Shown piece by piece: positions 1 to 7,369 of a DNA stretch of 35,286 nucleotides (the first letter of the stretch is position 1; each line of letters starts with the position of its first letter). This DNA is from Azoarcus sp. (GTDB taxonomy: Bacteria; Pseudomonadota; Gammaproteobacteria; Burkholderiales; Rhodocyclaceae). The stretch lies in contig JAIRXQ010000034.1 of assembly GCA_031268195.1 (NCBI GenBank), positions 1 to 35,286 on the forward strand, given 5' to 3'. Both the position numbers and the translations under genes were made by a program. Below the pieces are notes generated by a model, which had not been told where the DNA came from, made no database searches, and worked only from the letters and a program-made list of their open reading frames with translations.

Positions 1-233
1 TCGCGCTTTTTGGCGGCGGCGAGCGCGGCGGCGAAAGCGCCGTCGCCAATGTGTCCGCTGGCCAGGTCGTCGGCGGCGAATTCGGCGAGCAGGTGGGCGG
101 TGTCAACCTGTGCTTCTTCCCGCGTTTGCCGCAGGCCCGGCGCGATTTCGTCGATGACGATGTTCAGCATGAACCACGCGGCCAATCCCAGGACGAGAAA
201 GTAGCCGAGGAAAAAGCGGACGGAGATGTTCAC
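1..233 (-). CDS. creC: CreC-like sensor histidine kinase, N-terminal fragment (cut by window edge)
   Basis: Reading the minus strand from a GTG at 233 gives MNISVRFFLGYFLVLG, one hydrophobic helix, then a periplasmic-type stretch with GLRQTREEAQ and TAHLLAEFAA. This matches the start of CreC sensor kinases, which open with a GYFLL-type first membrane helix and a conserved TLLAEL-like segment. About 77 residues are present; the second helix, HAMP and kinase domains lie outside the window. The GTG start was chosen because the frame is closed just upstream by the creB stop region and no ATG fits. The gene follows creB by 36 bp on the same strand, in the usual creB-creC order. By family knowledge it would be an inner-membrane kinase phosphorylating CreB in response to carbon/fermentation state or cell-wall stress. 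Confidence 0.8.
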   Translation of the reverse strand, partial: MNISVRFFLGYFLVLGLAAWFMLNIVIDEIAPGLRQTREEAQVDTAHLLAEFAADDLASGHIGDGAFAAALAAAKKR

Positions 234-269
234 GGGCTCACGGGCGCGGGGAGCGGGACGGACGGCGGT

Positions 270-962
270 TCATGGGTCGATGCTGTAGCCCATGCCGCGA
301 TGGGTGACGATGGGGTCGTGCTCGGGGAGCAGGGCGCGCAGTTTGGCGCGCAGCGTCTTGATGTGGGTGTCGACGGTACGTTCTTCCGTCTCTTCGGCGT
401 CGCGCCAGACCTTGTCCATCAGTGCGGCGCGGGAATAGACCCGGCCAGGGTGTTCGAGCAGGCAGGCGAGCAGCAGGTATTCGTAGCGGGTGAGGTTGAG
501 CCATTGCCCTTTGCAGGCGACGCGCAGCCCTTCGCGGTCGACCTGGAACGGCGAGGCCGCCGCGCCGCCGGGGGGCGTTTCCGGTCCGCCCGCCGGCCCG
601 TTGCCGCGCGCGCGGCGCAGGATGGCGCGCACGCGCGAGACCAGTTCGCGCGGGCTGAACGGCTTGGCGACGTAATCGTCCGCACCCAGTTCCAGCCCGA
701 CGATGCGGTCGACTTCCTCGGCGCGCGCGGTGAGAAACAGGATCGGTACATCCGAGGAACGGCGCAGTTCGCGGCAGACATCAAAGCCGTTCATGTCCGG
801 TAGTCCCACATCGAGAATGATGAGTGCGTAGGGCGTCGAGGCGGCGCGCGCCACGGCCTCACGCCCCAGTCCGCAGCTTTCCGCCGTGTAGCCTTCGGCG
901 GAAAGCGCATAGACCAGGGTGTCGGCAATCGCGGGTTCGTCATCGACGATCATGATTTTCAT
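270..962 (-). CDS. creB: CreB-like response regulator (OmpR/PhoB family)
   Basis: A 230-residue two-domain regulator. The receiver domain (about 1-120) has the acidic pair in IVDDEP, the phospho-acceptor Asp51 in ILDVGLPD, the switch region LFLTAR and the conserved Lys in DYVAKPFSP. A short linker rich in Gly and Pro precedes an OmpR-type winged-helix domain (about 138-230) with LTRYEYLLL, VWRDAEETEERTVDTHIK and THRGMGYS. The strings ADTLVY, EEVDRIVGLELGADDYVAKPFSPREL and the C-terminal THRGMGYS are characteristic of CreB rather than generic OmpR regulators. It is divergent from the sixA-like gene (67 bp between starts) and is followed by creC. CreB binds direct repeats TTCAC-N6-TTCAC, and two such sites lie in this window at 1510 and 5082. 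Confidence 0.92.
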   Translation of the reverse strand: MKIMIVDDEPAIADTLVYALSAEGYTAESCGLGREAVARAASTPYALIILDVGLPDMNGFDVCRELRRSSDVPILFLTARAEEVDRIVGLELGADDYVAKPFSPRELVSRVRAILRRARGNGPAGGPETPPGGAAASPFQVDREGLRVACKGQWLNLTRYEYLLLACLLEHPGRVYSRAALMDKVWRDAEETEERTVDTHIKTLRAKLRALLPEHDPIVTHRGMGYSIDP

Positions 963-1029
963 GGGCGCATATGGTAGAAGGTTCGACAGAAAAACGAAAC
1001 GAAACAGAAATCAGGAGGCGCGGCAGACG

Positions 1030-1488
1030 ATGGATCTTTTGCTCTGGCGGCATGCCGATGCGCTGCAAGGCGTGCCCGACATCGCGCGCGAACTCTCCGC
1101 GCGTGGACATAGGCAAGCCCGTGAGGTGGCGGCATGGCTCGGCGAACATGCGCCCGCGGATGTGCGTCTCGTGGTCAGTCCCGCCGTGCGCACGCGCCAG
1201 ACGGTTTCGTACTTTTGCGCGGACGAGAACGCCATGCGGTTCTGCGCGCCGCTGTTCCATGGCGCCCCGCCGGAAGACATCCTGCGCTTCGCCGGTTGGC
1301 CGGACGCTTCCTCGCCCGCGCTTGTCGTCGGCCACCAGCCCTTGCTGAGCGAAATGGCTGCCTGTCTGTTGGGCGATGCCGCCTTCCCGTCGTCTTTCCG
1401 CAAGGGCGCGCTGTGGTGGCTGCACGGCGAGCCGGGCCAGAGCGCGGCGCGGCTCGTGCATGTCGTGGAAGCGTCCGCCCGCCCGTAG
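1030..1488 (+). CDS. sixA: SixA-like phosphohistidine phosphatase
   Basis: A 152-residue protein of the histidine phosphatase (phosphoglycerate mutase-like) superfamily. The N-terminal DLLLWRHADA carries the Arg-His pair with the catalytic histidine at residue 8. SPAVRTRQT supplies the second arginine, and VVGHQPLLSEMA the second catalytic histidine. Length and motifs fit SixA, which removes phosphate from phosphohistidine in signalling or phosphotransfer proteins. The start at 1030 was chosen because AGGAGG lies about 12 bp upstream and homology begins there; an upstream in-frame ATG at 919 would run through creB sequence. Its position head-to-head with creBC suggests, as inference only, that it could dephosphorylate a partner of that pathway. 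Confidence 0.85.
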   Translation: MDLLLWRHADALQGVPDIARELSARGHRQAREVAAWLGEHAPADVRLVVSPAVRTRQTVSYFCADENAMRFCAPLFHGAPPEDILRFAGWPDASSPALVVGHQPLLSEMAACLLGDAAFPSSFRKGALWWLHGEPGQSAARLVHVVEASARP

Positions 1489-1509
1489 CGCCCGCCCCGG
1501 GCATGCTGC

Positions 1510-1574
1510 TTCACGCACACTTCACGTAAGCCCCATTTCCTCTTTCCCGGCTGTTCACATGCAGCTTCTACGCT
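1510..1574 (+). promoter_or_regulatory. Tandem cre tags and promoter upstream of the GH3 gene
   Basis: TTCAC at 1510-1514, six bases, TTCAC at 1521-1525: a perfect match to the CreB tag. Exactly 33 bp after the start of this box is a degenerate second box, TTTCC (1543-1547), six bases, TTCAC (1554-1558). It ends 10 bp before TACGCT (1569-1574), a plausible -10. There is no good -35 hexamer, as expected when an OmpR-family activator box replaces it. The whole 65-bp layout recurs without gaps at 5082-5146. A transcript would start near 1581 and carry a leader of about 250 nt before the glycosidase. Confidence 0.8.
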
Positions 1575-1699
1575 GCCCGTACTCATGACGCGGGTGGCGC
1601 CGGAAGCTGCGGAAAGGCGCTTCTCCGCTCAACGAGAAAGCATGCGGCGGCAGAGGGGTTCCATGCGCCGCGCCACTCAAAAAAGCCGGAGAACGTGAA

Positions 1700-1819
1700 A
1701 TGGAAAACCACGCATTCACGGAATGCAGAGAAACAGGCTCATTCAAGGACAGAATCGTGCGCAACGCACTGATGCTCAAGCTGGCTAGCGTTGTCCATCG
1801 CGCCCACGGAAGGTCATGA
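1700..1819 (+). CDS. Possible 39-residue leader ORF in the GH3 mRNA
   Basis: An ATG at 1700 preceded by CCGGAG (centre about 10 bp upstream) opens a 39-residue frame starting MENHAFTECRETGSFKDRIV and ending in HRAHGRS, with TGA at 1817-1819. It lies within the roughly 250-nt leader between the cre promoter and the glycosidase, and stops 15 bp before that gene's ATG, just ahead of its AAAGGAG ribosome site. I recognise no domain and no membrane segment. It could be a translated leader peptide coupling or tuning translation of the downstream gene, a remnant of a longer gene, or a chance frame. Confidence 0.35.
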   Translation: MENHAFTECRETGSFKDRIVRNALMLKLASVVHRAHGRS

Positions 1820-1834
1820 AACAAAAGGAGAAGA

Positions 1835-3250
1835 ATGATGCTTCATCTGGCGCAACTCCGTTTTGCCACGCTTCGCCGCTTCCGGCCTGCGGCATGGCAA
1901 AAGGCCGCTCTCGCCTGGATCGCACCCGCCGTACTGACATTCGTCACGGTGCGCTACTTCAGGTATCCCATGCTGCCCGCCCTGCACAACGTGGAGGCGC
2001 TGGTGCTGCTCCTGGCCGTCGGCTGCTGCGCGGGGTTCGCCCTGCGCAGCCTGCGCGGCGCGGCGTGCCGGCAGGACAAACTGGAACCGGGATTGCGCTT
2101 CACTGCCTGCCTGTTGCTGTTTGGCCTGATCGCCGGAGAGGAAGGATGGTTCCGCTGGCAGCAATATCAGGTCCTGCAAGGCAGCGCGGCGATGGAGCGC
2201 ATGGGACGGCACTTCATCGTCGGCTTCCGGGATTTCGGCGATGTAAAACCGCTGGCCGAACGCGGCCTCATCGGCGGCATCTACCTCACCAAGCGCAATA
2301 TCAAGAACATGAGCGTGCGAAGCCTGCGCCGCCGCATCGACGAATTGCAGGGTGTGCGCCGCCACGCCGGACTGCCGCCGCTGTTCGTCATGGCCGATCA
2401 GGAAGGCGGCAGCATCTCGCACCTCTCGCCACTGATCGAACCCATGCCCTCGCTCGCCTCGCTGCTCGTCGATGGCATGGAAAACCTGGAAGCACGCGCC
2501 TGCGACTACGGCGAACGCCAGGGGCGGGCGCTGGCGGCGCTTGGCGTCAACATGAACCTGTCCCCGGTGGTCGATCTGAAGCCCGACGGTAAAGGGGACT
2601 GGACAGACTGGCGCACCCGGATAGAGCGCCGCGCCATCGCCGCCGATCCGCGTATCGTGACGCGGGTCGCCTCGGCCTATGGCACGGGCCTTGCCGCCAG
2701 CGGCGTCCAGCCCACGGTCAAGCACTTTCCCGGTCTGGGGCGCGTGCGGGGCGACACGCATTTCGTCCAGGCCAGCCTCACCTCCGACCCTGTGGCGCGG
2801 GCCGCCGACTGGCTGCCTTTCCGCGAAGTCACCGCCAACACCGGCGCGGCGATGATGTTGGCGCACGTCCACTTGCCCGACATCGATCCGCGCGCGCCCG
2901 CGTCCCTTTCCCGCGTGCTGGTGCAGGACATCCTGCGCAAGAAAGGCGGCAATGGCTGGAATTATCAGGGCCTCCTGATTACCGATGACCTGAACATGGG
3001 CGCGGTGTACGACGAAGGCATCGGCCGGGCGGCGACGGCGGCGCTGGATGCCGGTGTTGATCTCGTGCTGGTTTCCTACGATCACGACCAGTACTACCCC
3101 GCGCTTTACGCCGCCGCCGCCGCATGGCGCCAGGGCGACATCGACACCGGACGTGAAACCGAAAGCGCGAAAAGGCTGGACGAGTATTGGACAGAAAACC
3201 GCGCCAAAGCGGCAGCCGGCATGGCCGCCCGTCCCCGGTGCGCGGATTGA
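1835..3250 (+). CDS. Membrane-anchored glycoside hydrolase family 3 protein (NagZ-like)
   Basis: A 471-residue protein with two predicted N-terminal membrane segments (about 25-45 and 50-70) and possibly a third near 85-105, then a GH3 TIM-barrel domain. Family signatures are FVMADQEGG (substrate-binding Asp), NMNLSPVVDL, KHFPGLGRVRGDTHF with the acid/base Asp307-His309 dyad, and LLITDDLNMGAV with nucleophile Asp384. These are the features of beta-N-acetylglucosaminidases of the NagZ type, which cleave GlcNAc-anhydromuropeptides or related glycans. Soluble NagZ is about 340 residues and cytoplasmic, so the anchored N-terminal part is unusual and suggests action at or outside the membrane. The active-site loop reads FPGLG, not the usual FPGHG. 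The start has an AAAGGAG site 5 bp upstream. It lies behind the cre promoter at 1510. Confidence 0.8.
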   Translation: MMLHLAQLRFATLRRFRPAAWQKAALAWIAPAVLTFVTVRYFRYPMLPALHNVEALVLLLAVGCCAGFALRSLRGAACRQDKLEPGLRFTACLLLFGLIAGEEGWFRWQQYQVLQGSAAMERMGRHFIVGFRDFGDVKPLAERGLIGGIYLTKRNIKNMSVRSLRRRIDELQGVRRHAGLPPLFVMADQEGGSISHLSPLIEPMPSLASLLVDGMENLEARACDYGERQGRALAALGVNMNLSPVVDLKPDGKGDWTDWRTRIERRAIAADPRIVTRVASAYGTGLAASGVQPTVKHFPGLGRVRGDTHFVQASLTSDPVARAADWLPFREVTANTGAAMMLAHVHLPDIDPRAPASLSRVLVQDILRKKGGNGWNYQGLLITDDLNMGAVYDEGIGRAATAALDAGVDLVLVSYDHDQYYPALYAAAAAWRQGDIDTGRETESAKRLDEYWTENRAKAAAGMAARPRCAD

Positions 3251-3386
3251 CGGGCAATCCGGCGCGGAATGCCTCCTGCGGATGGAAAAAGACGCCGGTG
3301 CCTGCTTGGAGGACACGCCGAAAAAGCGGCACAGTGCTTGAAACCGTGGAAAATGGCTAAACTACATCCATTTGTAACTTGAGGCC

Positions 3387-4310
3387 ATGACCAGTTTTTA
3401 CCCAATCCTGAAGGTCACGCCCGAGCAACGCATCGGTGACGAGTCGTTGGGTACAAAAGAAAAATTCTGGTTCAGGCGGGAAGACGGCAGTTTGTGGTTA
3501 TTCAAGGAAGTGCGCGCGATTTCGCAAGACCTTGGGTTCTCGGGCGAAGATTGGGCGGAAAAAGTGGCAGCCGAGATGGCTCGTTTTCTTGATATTCCAG
3601 CTGCCGAGGTTGAGCTTGCCGAACACGAGGGGCGGCGCGGTTGCGCCTCGAAAAGTTTTATCGGCAGCCCTGAACGCGCCAACAAGTGGCACTTGATGCA
3701 TGGAAACGAAGTCCTTGCCGGTTTTAGGCCCGGTTACAACAGTGATGCACGGTTCGGGCAGTCTGAGCACACGCTGGAAAATATCATCGGTGCGCGTGCG
3801 GGGATATTCCCGGGAAGACGAGGCGGGGCGGCGCTTGCCCAGCTGGCAAGTTACATCGTACTGGATGCGCTGATTGGCAATACCGATCGTCATCATGAGA
3901 ACTGGGGAATATTCTGGCATGCCGTCGACCAAAGAGACGCCATGCACATCCTTCGCATGGCGCCAACATACGATCATGCCTCCTCGCTGGGCAGGGAACT
4001 CTCTGACCGAAAGCGTGCCGATTTCCTCGGCGAGGGCACGGTCGAAAGGTATGTTCGCAAAGGTCGCGGGGGAATCTACATGCAAGGCGCCAAGCGTGGC
4101 GAAAATCCGCTTTGCTTGGCGGAATTCGCTGCTGCCAGAGATCCAGCCTACTTTGAGGGGGTACTTGGCAGGCTGCGCAATACCCCGCTGGATACCCTGG
4201 CAGCGACGGTCGATCGCGTACCGGATAGCCGGATTTCATCAAAGGCAAGGGATTTTGCAAAAGAAATGCTGAAGGTTGCCTATACCGCATTGACAAGGAT
4301 TGGACAATGA
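3387..4310 (+). CDS. HipA/HipT-like protein kinase, catalytic part only
   Basis: A 307-residue protein with HipA C-terminal (PI3K-like) kinase features. A loop GDESLGTKEKFWF is followed by WLFKEVR, which supplies the likely ATP-binding lysine. GEDWAEKVAAEMARFLDIP and ASKSFIGS follow. The catalytic loop is NTDRHHEN (Asp167, Asn172) and the metal-binding segment is PTYDHASSLG (Asp196). It lacks the N1 subdomain of full-length HipA (about 440 residues), like the split HipT toxins. The next gene overlaps it by 4 bp (ATGA) and appears to carry an N1-like domain. There is no HipB-type helix-turn-helix gene next to it. The DNA is visibly less GC-rich than its neighbours, suggesting acquisition. Role as a toxin kinase is inference. 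Confidence 0.75.
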   Translation: MTSFYPILKVTPEQRIGDESLGTKEKFWFRREDGSLWLFKEVRAISQDLGFSGEDWAEKVAAEMARFLDIPAAEVELAEHEGRRGCASKSFIGSPERANKWHLMHGNEVLAGFRPGYNSDARFGQSEHTLENIIGARAGIFPGRRGGAALAQLASYIVLDALIGNTDRHHENWGIFWHAVDQRDAMHILRMAPTYDHASSLGRELSDRKRADFLGEGTVERYVRKGRGGIYMQGAKRGENPLCLAEFAAARDPAYFEGVLGRLRNTPLDTLAATVDRVPDSRISSKARDFAKEMLKVAYTALTRIGQ

Positions 4311-5053
4311 AGACTTTGTTTCTGGCATGGCAGGCACCGGACATCAGGAGCTGGTTTCCGGTCGGCCGCCTCGATGCCGATGCGGCCCTGGATCACGAGC
4401 GTTTTGTCTTCCAGTACACGCAGGGGGCCCGCTCAGCGCAGCAGCGCGGTTTTCGTCCATTGTTGTCCTTCCCCGATTTCAAGGGACGTTATCAGGCGGA
4501 GAGCTTGTTCCCGATGTTCGGAAACAGGGTGCTGAATTCCCGGCGCAAGGGGTTTGACGACTATCTGCGAACGCTTGCGCTGGATCATAACGATCCGCTC
4601 GACATTCTCGCCATTACAGGCGGCGAGCGGCAGACGGATAACTTCGAGGTGTTCCCGAAAATCGAGAAACAGGCCGACAACTCGTTTCGCTGCCGCTTTT
4701 TCCTGCACGGTTTGCGCCACATGAGCGATTCCGCCAAAGAGAGATCGAAGACATTGCACGAGGGAGATGAACTCGGTGTTTCTGTCGAATTGACGAACCC
4801 GAAAACGGGCGTTGCCATCCAGTTGACGAGCGATGACTATGCGTTCATCGGCTGGACGCCTCGCTACCTGGTGGGCGATCTGCTGAAGTCGATTGCCAGC
4901 GTGCAGGAAATCCGCGCAACCGTCGTCAAGGTGAACGATGGAAGCGATGTACCGATGAACCGGCGCGTACTGGTGGAGTTTTATGGACGCCTGCCAGACG
5001 GATTCCAACCCATGACAGGCGAAGAATTCCAGCCGATCGTTTCGGCGCATTAG
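4307..5053 (+). CDS. HipS/HipA-N1-like plus HIRAN-like domain protein
   Basis: A 248-residue protein translated from an ATG that overlaps the kinase stop. Residues about 1-105 (VGRLDAD, FVFQYTQGA, PLLSFPDF, LFPMFGNRVLN, DPLDILAITGG) follow the order of motifs in the HipA N1 subdomain: a strand, F.Y, a short loop, LFP.F.N.L, then DP..LL...GG. Residues about 115-245 (FLHGLRHM, LHEGDELGVSVELTNPKTGVAI, FIGWTPRYLVGDL, then ATVVKVND) resemble a HIRAN domain, a fold known from DNA helicase/Rad5-type proteins and found alone in bacteria. It is probably the partner or antidote of the kinase, comparable to HipS with an added HIRAN module. Both domain calls are by eye and need profile searches. Confidence 0.6.
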   Translation: MKTLFLAWQAPDIRSWFPVGRLDADAALDHERFVFQYTQGARSAQQRGFRPLLSFPDFKGRYQAESLFPMFGNRVLNSRRKGFDDYLRTLALDHNDPLDILAITGGERQTDNFEVFPKIEKQADNSFRCRFFLHGLRHMSDSAKERSKTLHEGDELGVSVELTNPKTGVAIQLTSDDYAFIGWTPRYLVGDLLKSIASVQEIRATVVKVNDGSDVPMNRRVLVEFYGRLPDGFQPMTGEEFQPIVSAH

Positions 5054-5081
5054 CGCCGGGTCAGACTCCGGCGCGCCCCGC

Positions 5082-5146
5082 TTCACTCCCGCTTCACGAA
5101 AACGCCGTTTCCGCTTTCCGCGCCGTTCACACGCCGCGCCTACGAT
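5082..5146 (+). promoter_or_regulatory. Tandem cre tags and promoter upstream of the VIT-vWA gene
   Basis: TTCAC at 5082-5086, six bases, TTCAC at 5093-5097 is a perfect cre tag. The second box is TTTCC (5115-5119), six bases, TTCAC (5126-5130), again 33 bp on. TACGAT at 5141-5146 lies 10 bp after it. The stretch between the two TTCAC clusters matches the copy at 1526-1553 at 20 of 28 positions with no gap. Transcription would start near 5153, giving a leader of only about 18 nt before the ATG at 5171. Confidence 0.8.
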
Positions 5147-5170
5147 GGTTTTGCCTTTTCACAGGAGACC

Positions 5171-7339
5171 ATGATGGTACGCGATGCTCTGGCGCTGCTT
5201 GCGCAATCTGTTGGCGAACGTTTGACGGCGAATACGACCGCCGCTTCGCCCCTTCCGGACATTTCCCTGCCCCGTGTATTGGGAAAATGCCTGTCTTCCG
5301 GCTGCTACGCGGCCTCTTCGTGCTTCATGGCGCTGGCCGTGCTGTTTGCGCCATTGTCGCAGGCGCAGCCGGTGGATGCGCCGAACAGGACGGAGAGCCC
5401 ATATTTCTACATCCCCGGCGGCGATGCCACCGTCGATGCCCTGCCGCTCAAATCGACCGACGTCGAAGTGCGCATTGCCGGAGTCATCGCCGATGTGACG
5501 GTGACGCAGGTCTACAAGAACGAGGGCAGCCGCCCGATCGAGGCGAAATACGTCTTTCCCGGTTCCACGCAAGCGGCCGTACATGCGATGAACGTGCGTC
5601 TGGCGGATCGGTCGATCGCGGCGCGCATCCGCGAAAAGCAGCAGGCGGCAAAAGAATATGCGCAGGCGAAAAGCGAGGGCAAAACCGCCGCGCTGCTGGA
5701 GCAGCACCGGCCCAATGTGTTCCAGATGAACGTCGCCAACATCATGCCCGGCGACGATGTACGGGTCGAATTGCGCTACACCGAATTGCTGCGCGCGGAG
5801 AGCGGGCGCTACAGGTTCGTTTTCCCCACCGTGGTCGGCCCGCGCTACAACGGTGCGCCGGCCGCCGCGAAGACCGGGAATGCATGGGCCGCACAACCGA
5901 CACTGCCCGAAGGCATGGCGTCGCCGTCCGGATTCGATATTCGGGTACAGCTCGACACCCCCATCTCCATCAAGGAAGCCGTCTCGCCCTCGCATGGAAT
6001 AGATCTGCGCCGCAACGGTGCGCGGCACGCCGACATCGGACTTGCCGCGGATGCGCGCCATGCCGCCAACAACCGCGATTTCATCCTCGATTATCGTCTG
6101 GCCGGAAATGCCGTCGAATCCGGCGTCATGCTCATGCGCAGCCAGGACAAGGATGCGGACAATTTTTTCCTGGCGATGGTGGAACCGCCCAAGGCCATCC
6201 CGGCCAGCGCCATCACACCCCGCAATTACATCTTCGTCGTGGATATTTCCGGTTCCATGCACGGGTTTCCGCTCAATACCGCCAAAACCATGCTGCGCGA
6301 ACTGATCGGCGGCCTGCGCCCGAGCGACACTTTCAACGTCCTGTTGTTCGAGGGCAGCAGCTCCTTTTTGCACGACAGATCCGTGTCCGCCACGCCGGAC
6401 AATATCGACAGGGCGTTGCGCCTGATCGAGGGCAGGGAAGGGGGCGGCAGCACGGAGTTGATCCCGGCGTTGCGCCACGTCTATGCGCAAGAGAAGCCGG
6501 AAGACATCTCTCGCACCATCGTGGTCGTCACCGACGGATACGTGAGTGTGGAAAACGAAGCCTTCAGTCTTGTGCGCCGCAATCTGGGTCAGGCCAACCT
6601 GTTCGCCTTCGGTATCGGCTCCTCGGTCAACCGGCATCTCATCGAAGGGCTGGCGCGTGCGGGCATGAGCGAGCCGTTCGTCATCACCCGTCCGGAAGAG
6701 GCGCCCGCCGCCGCGGCGCGTTTCCGCCAGATGATCGCTTCGCCAGTGCTCACCAATGTGCGCGCGGTTTTTGAAGGCGTGGAAACCTGGGACGTGGTGC
6801 CGCAGCAGTTGCCCGACGTGCTCTCCGAGCGCTCCGTCATCCTCTTCGGAAAGTGGCGGGATACGCAGGACAAGGGGGCGAAACAACTGGTCGTGGAAGG
6901 GCGGCGCGCGGACGGTCCCTACCGGCAGGCGCTGCCGCTGTTCGAGGCGCTGGACGGCAATGAAGAACGTTTCTCCGCGCTGCGCCATCTGTGGGCTCGC
7001 CAACGCATCGCCGATCTCTCCGACCAGGAAAGCCTGCTCGCCAGCGGTTCTCTGCGCAAAGCCATCACGGCGCTTGGCCTCGAATACAACTTGCTCACGC
7101 AATACACGAGCTTCATCGCGGTCGATGAGCACGTCCGTAATCCGGCCCCGGACGGAGCCGTCGGCGTCGACCAGCCGCTGCCGCTGCCCGATGGCGTCAG
7201 CAATCTGGCGGTCGGCGGCGCCTACGTTCCCGGTTCGCCAGAACCGGAATCGCTCGGCGCGCTGCTCGTGACCCTCTCCATGCTGGCGATGATCGCGCGC
7301 CGCCTCTCCCGGCAGCGCCGCCGCCATCTGACGCTGTGA
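5171..7339 (+). CDS. VIT and vWA domain surface protein with PEP-CTERM-like sorting tail
   Basis: A 722-residue exported protein. A long N-terminal region carries a hydrophobic signal segment at about 45-65 ending near PLSQAQ. A VIT (inter-alpha-trypsin) domain spans about 75-220 (DVEVRIAGVIADVTVTQVYKN, KYVFPGSTQAAVH, NVFQMNVANIMPGDDV). A vWA domain at about 350-530 begins FVVDISGSMHG, with the MIDAS Asp358-x-Ser-x-Ser motif. The C-terminus reads PEPESLGALL, then a hydrophobic helix and the basic RRLSRQRRR, a PEP-CTERM-type tripartite signal at 690-722. The domain layout matches the 'marine proteobacterial sortase target protein' family, whose members normally end in LPXTG. Here the tail is instead suited to the exosortase encoded next. 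AGGAG lies 4 bp before the ATG. Expression is probably CreB-dependent from 5082. Confidence 0.88.
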   Translation: MMVRDALALLAQSVGERLTANTTAASPLPDISLPRVLGKCLSSGCYAASSCFMALAVLFAPLSQAQPVDAPNRTESPYFYIPGGDATVDALPLKSTDVEVRIAGVIADVTVTQVYKNEGSRPIEAKYVFPGSTQAAVHAMNVRLADRSIAARIREKQQAAKEYAQAKSEGKTAALLEQHRPNVFQMNVANIMPGDDVRVELRYTELLRAESGRYRFVFPTVVGPRYNGAPAAAKTGNAWAAQPTLPEGMASPSGFDIRVQLDTPISIKEAVSPSHGIDLRRNGARHADIGLAADARHAANNRDFILDYRLAGNAVESGVMLMRSQDKDADNFFLAMVEPPKAIPASAITPRNYIFVVDISGSMHGFPLNTAKTMLRELIGGLRPSDTFNVLLFEGSSSFLHDRSVSATPDNIDRALRLIEGREGGGSTELIPALRHVYAQEKPEDISRTIVVVTDGYVSVENEAFSLVRRNLGQANLFAFGIGSSVNRHLIEGLARAGMSEPFVITRPEEAPAAAARFRQMIASPVLTNVRAVFEGVETWDVVPQQLPDVLSERSVILFGKWRDTQDKGAKQLVVEGRRADGPYRQALPLFEALDGNEERFSALRHLWARQRIADLSDQESLLASGSLRKAITALGLEYNLLTQYTSFIAVDEHVRNPAPDGAVGVDQPLPLPDGVSNLAVGGAYVPGSPEPESLGALLVTLSMLAMIARRLSRQRRRHLTL

Positions 7340-7369
7340 GCGCACGCGGCACACTCGCCGCCGCGCAAA

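Noticed and set aside
919-1029. An upstream start for the SixA-like gene at 919
   Set aside because: That stretch overlaps the creB start antisense and has no family resemblance; the ATG at 1030 has a good ribosome site.
3338-3363. TTGAAA and TAAACT as a promoter for the kinase gene
   Set aside because: The spacing is only 14 bp, too short for a sigma-70 promoter; I could not find a better pair.
3258-5075. A 9-bp direct repeat TCCGGCGCG flanking the HipA/HIRAN cassette (3258-3266 and 5067-5075)
   Set aside because: It could be a target-site duplication, but nine G/C-rich bases recur easily by chance here and no transposase or inverted ends are present.
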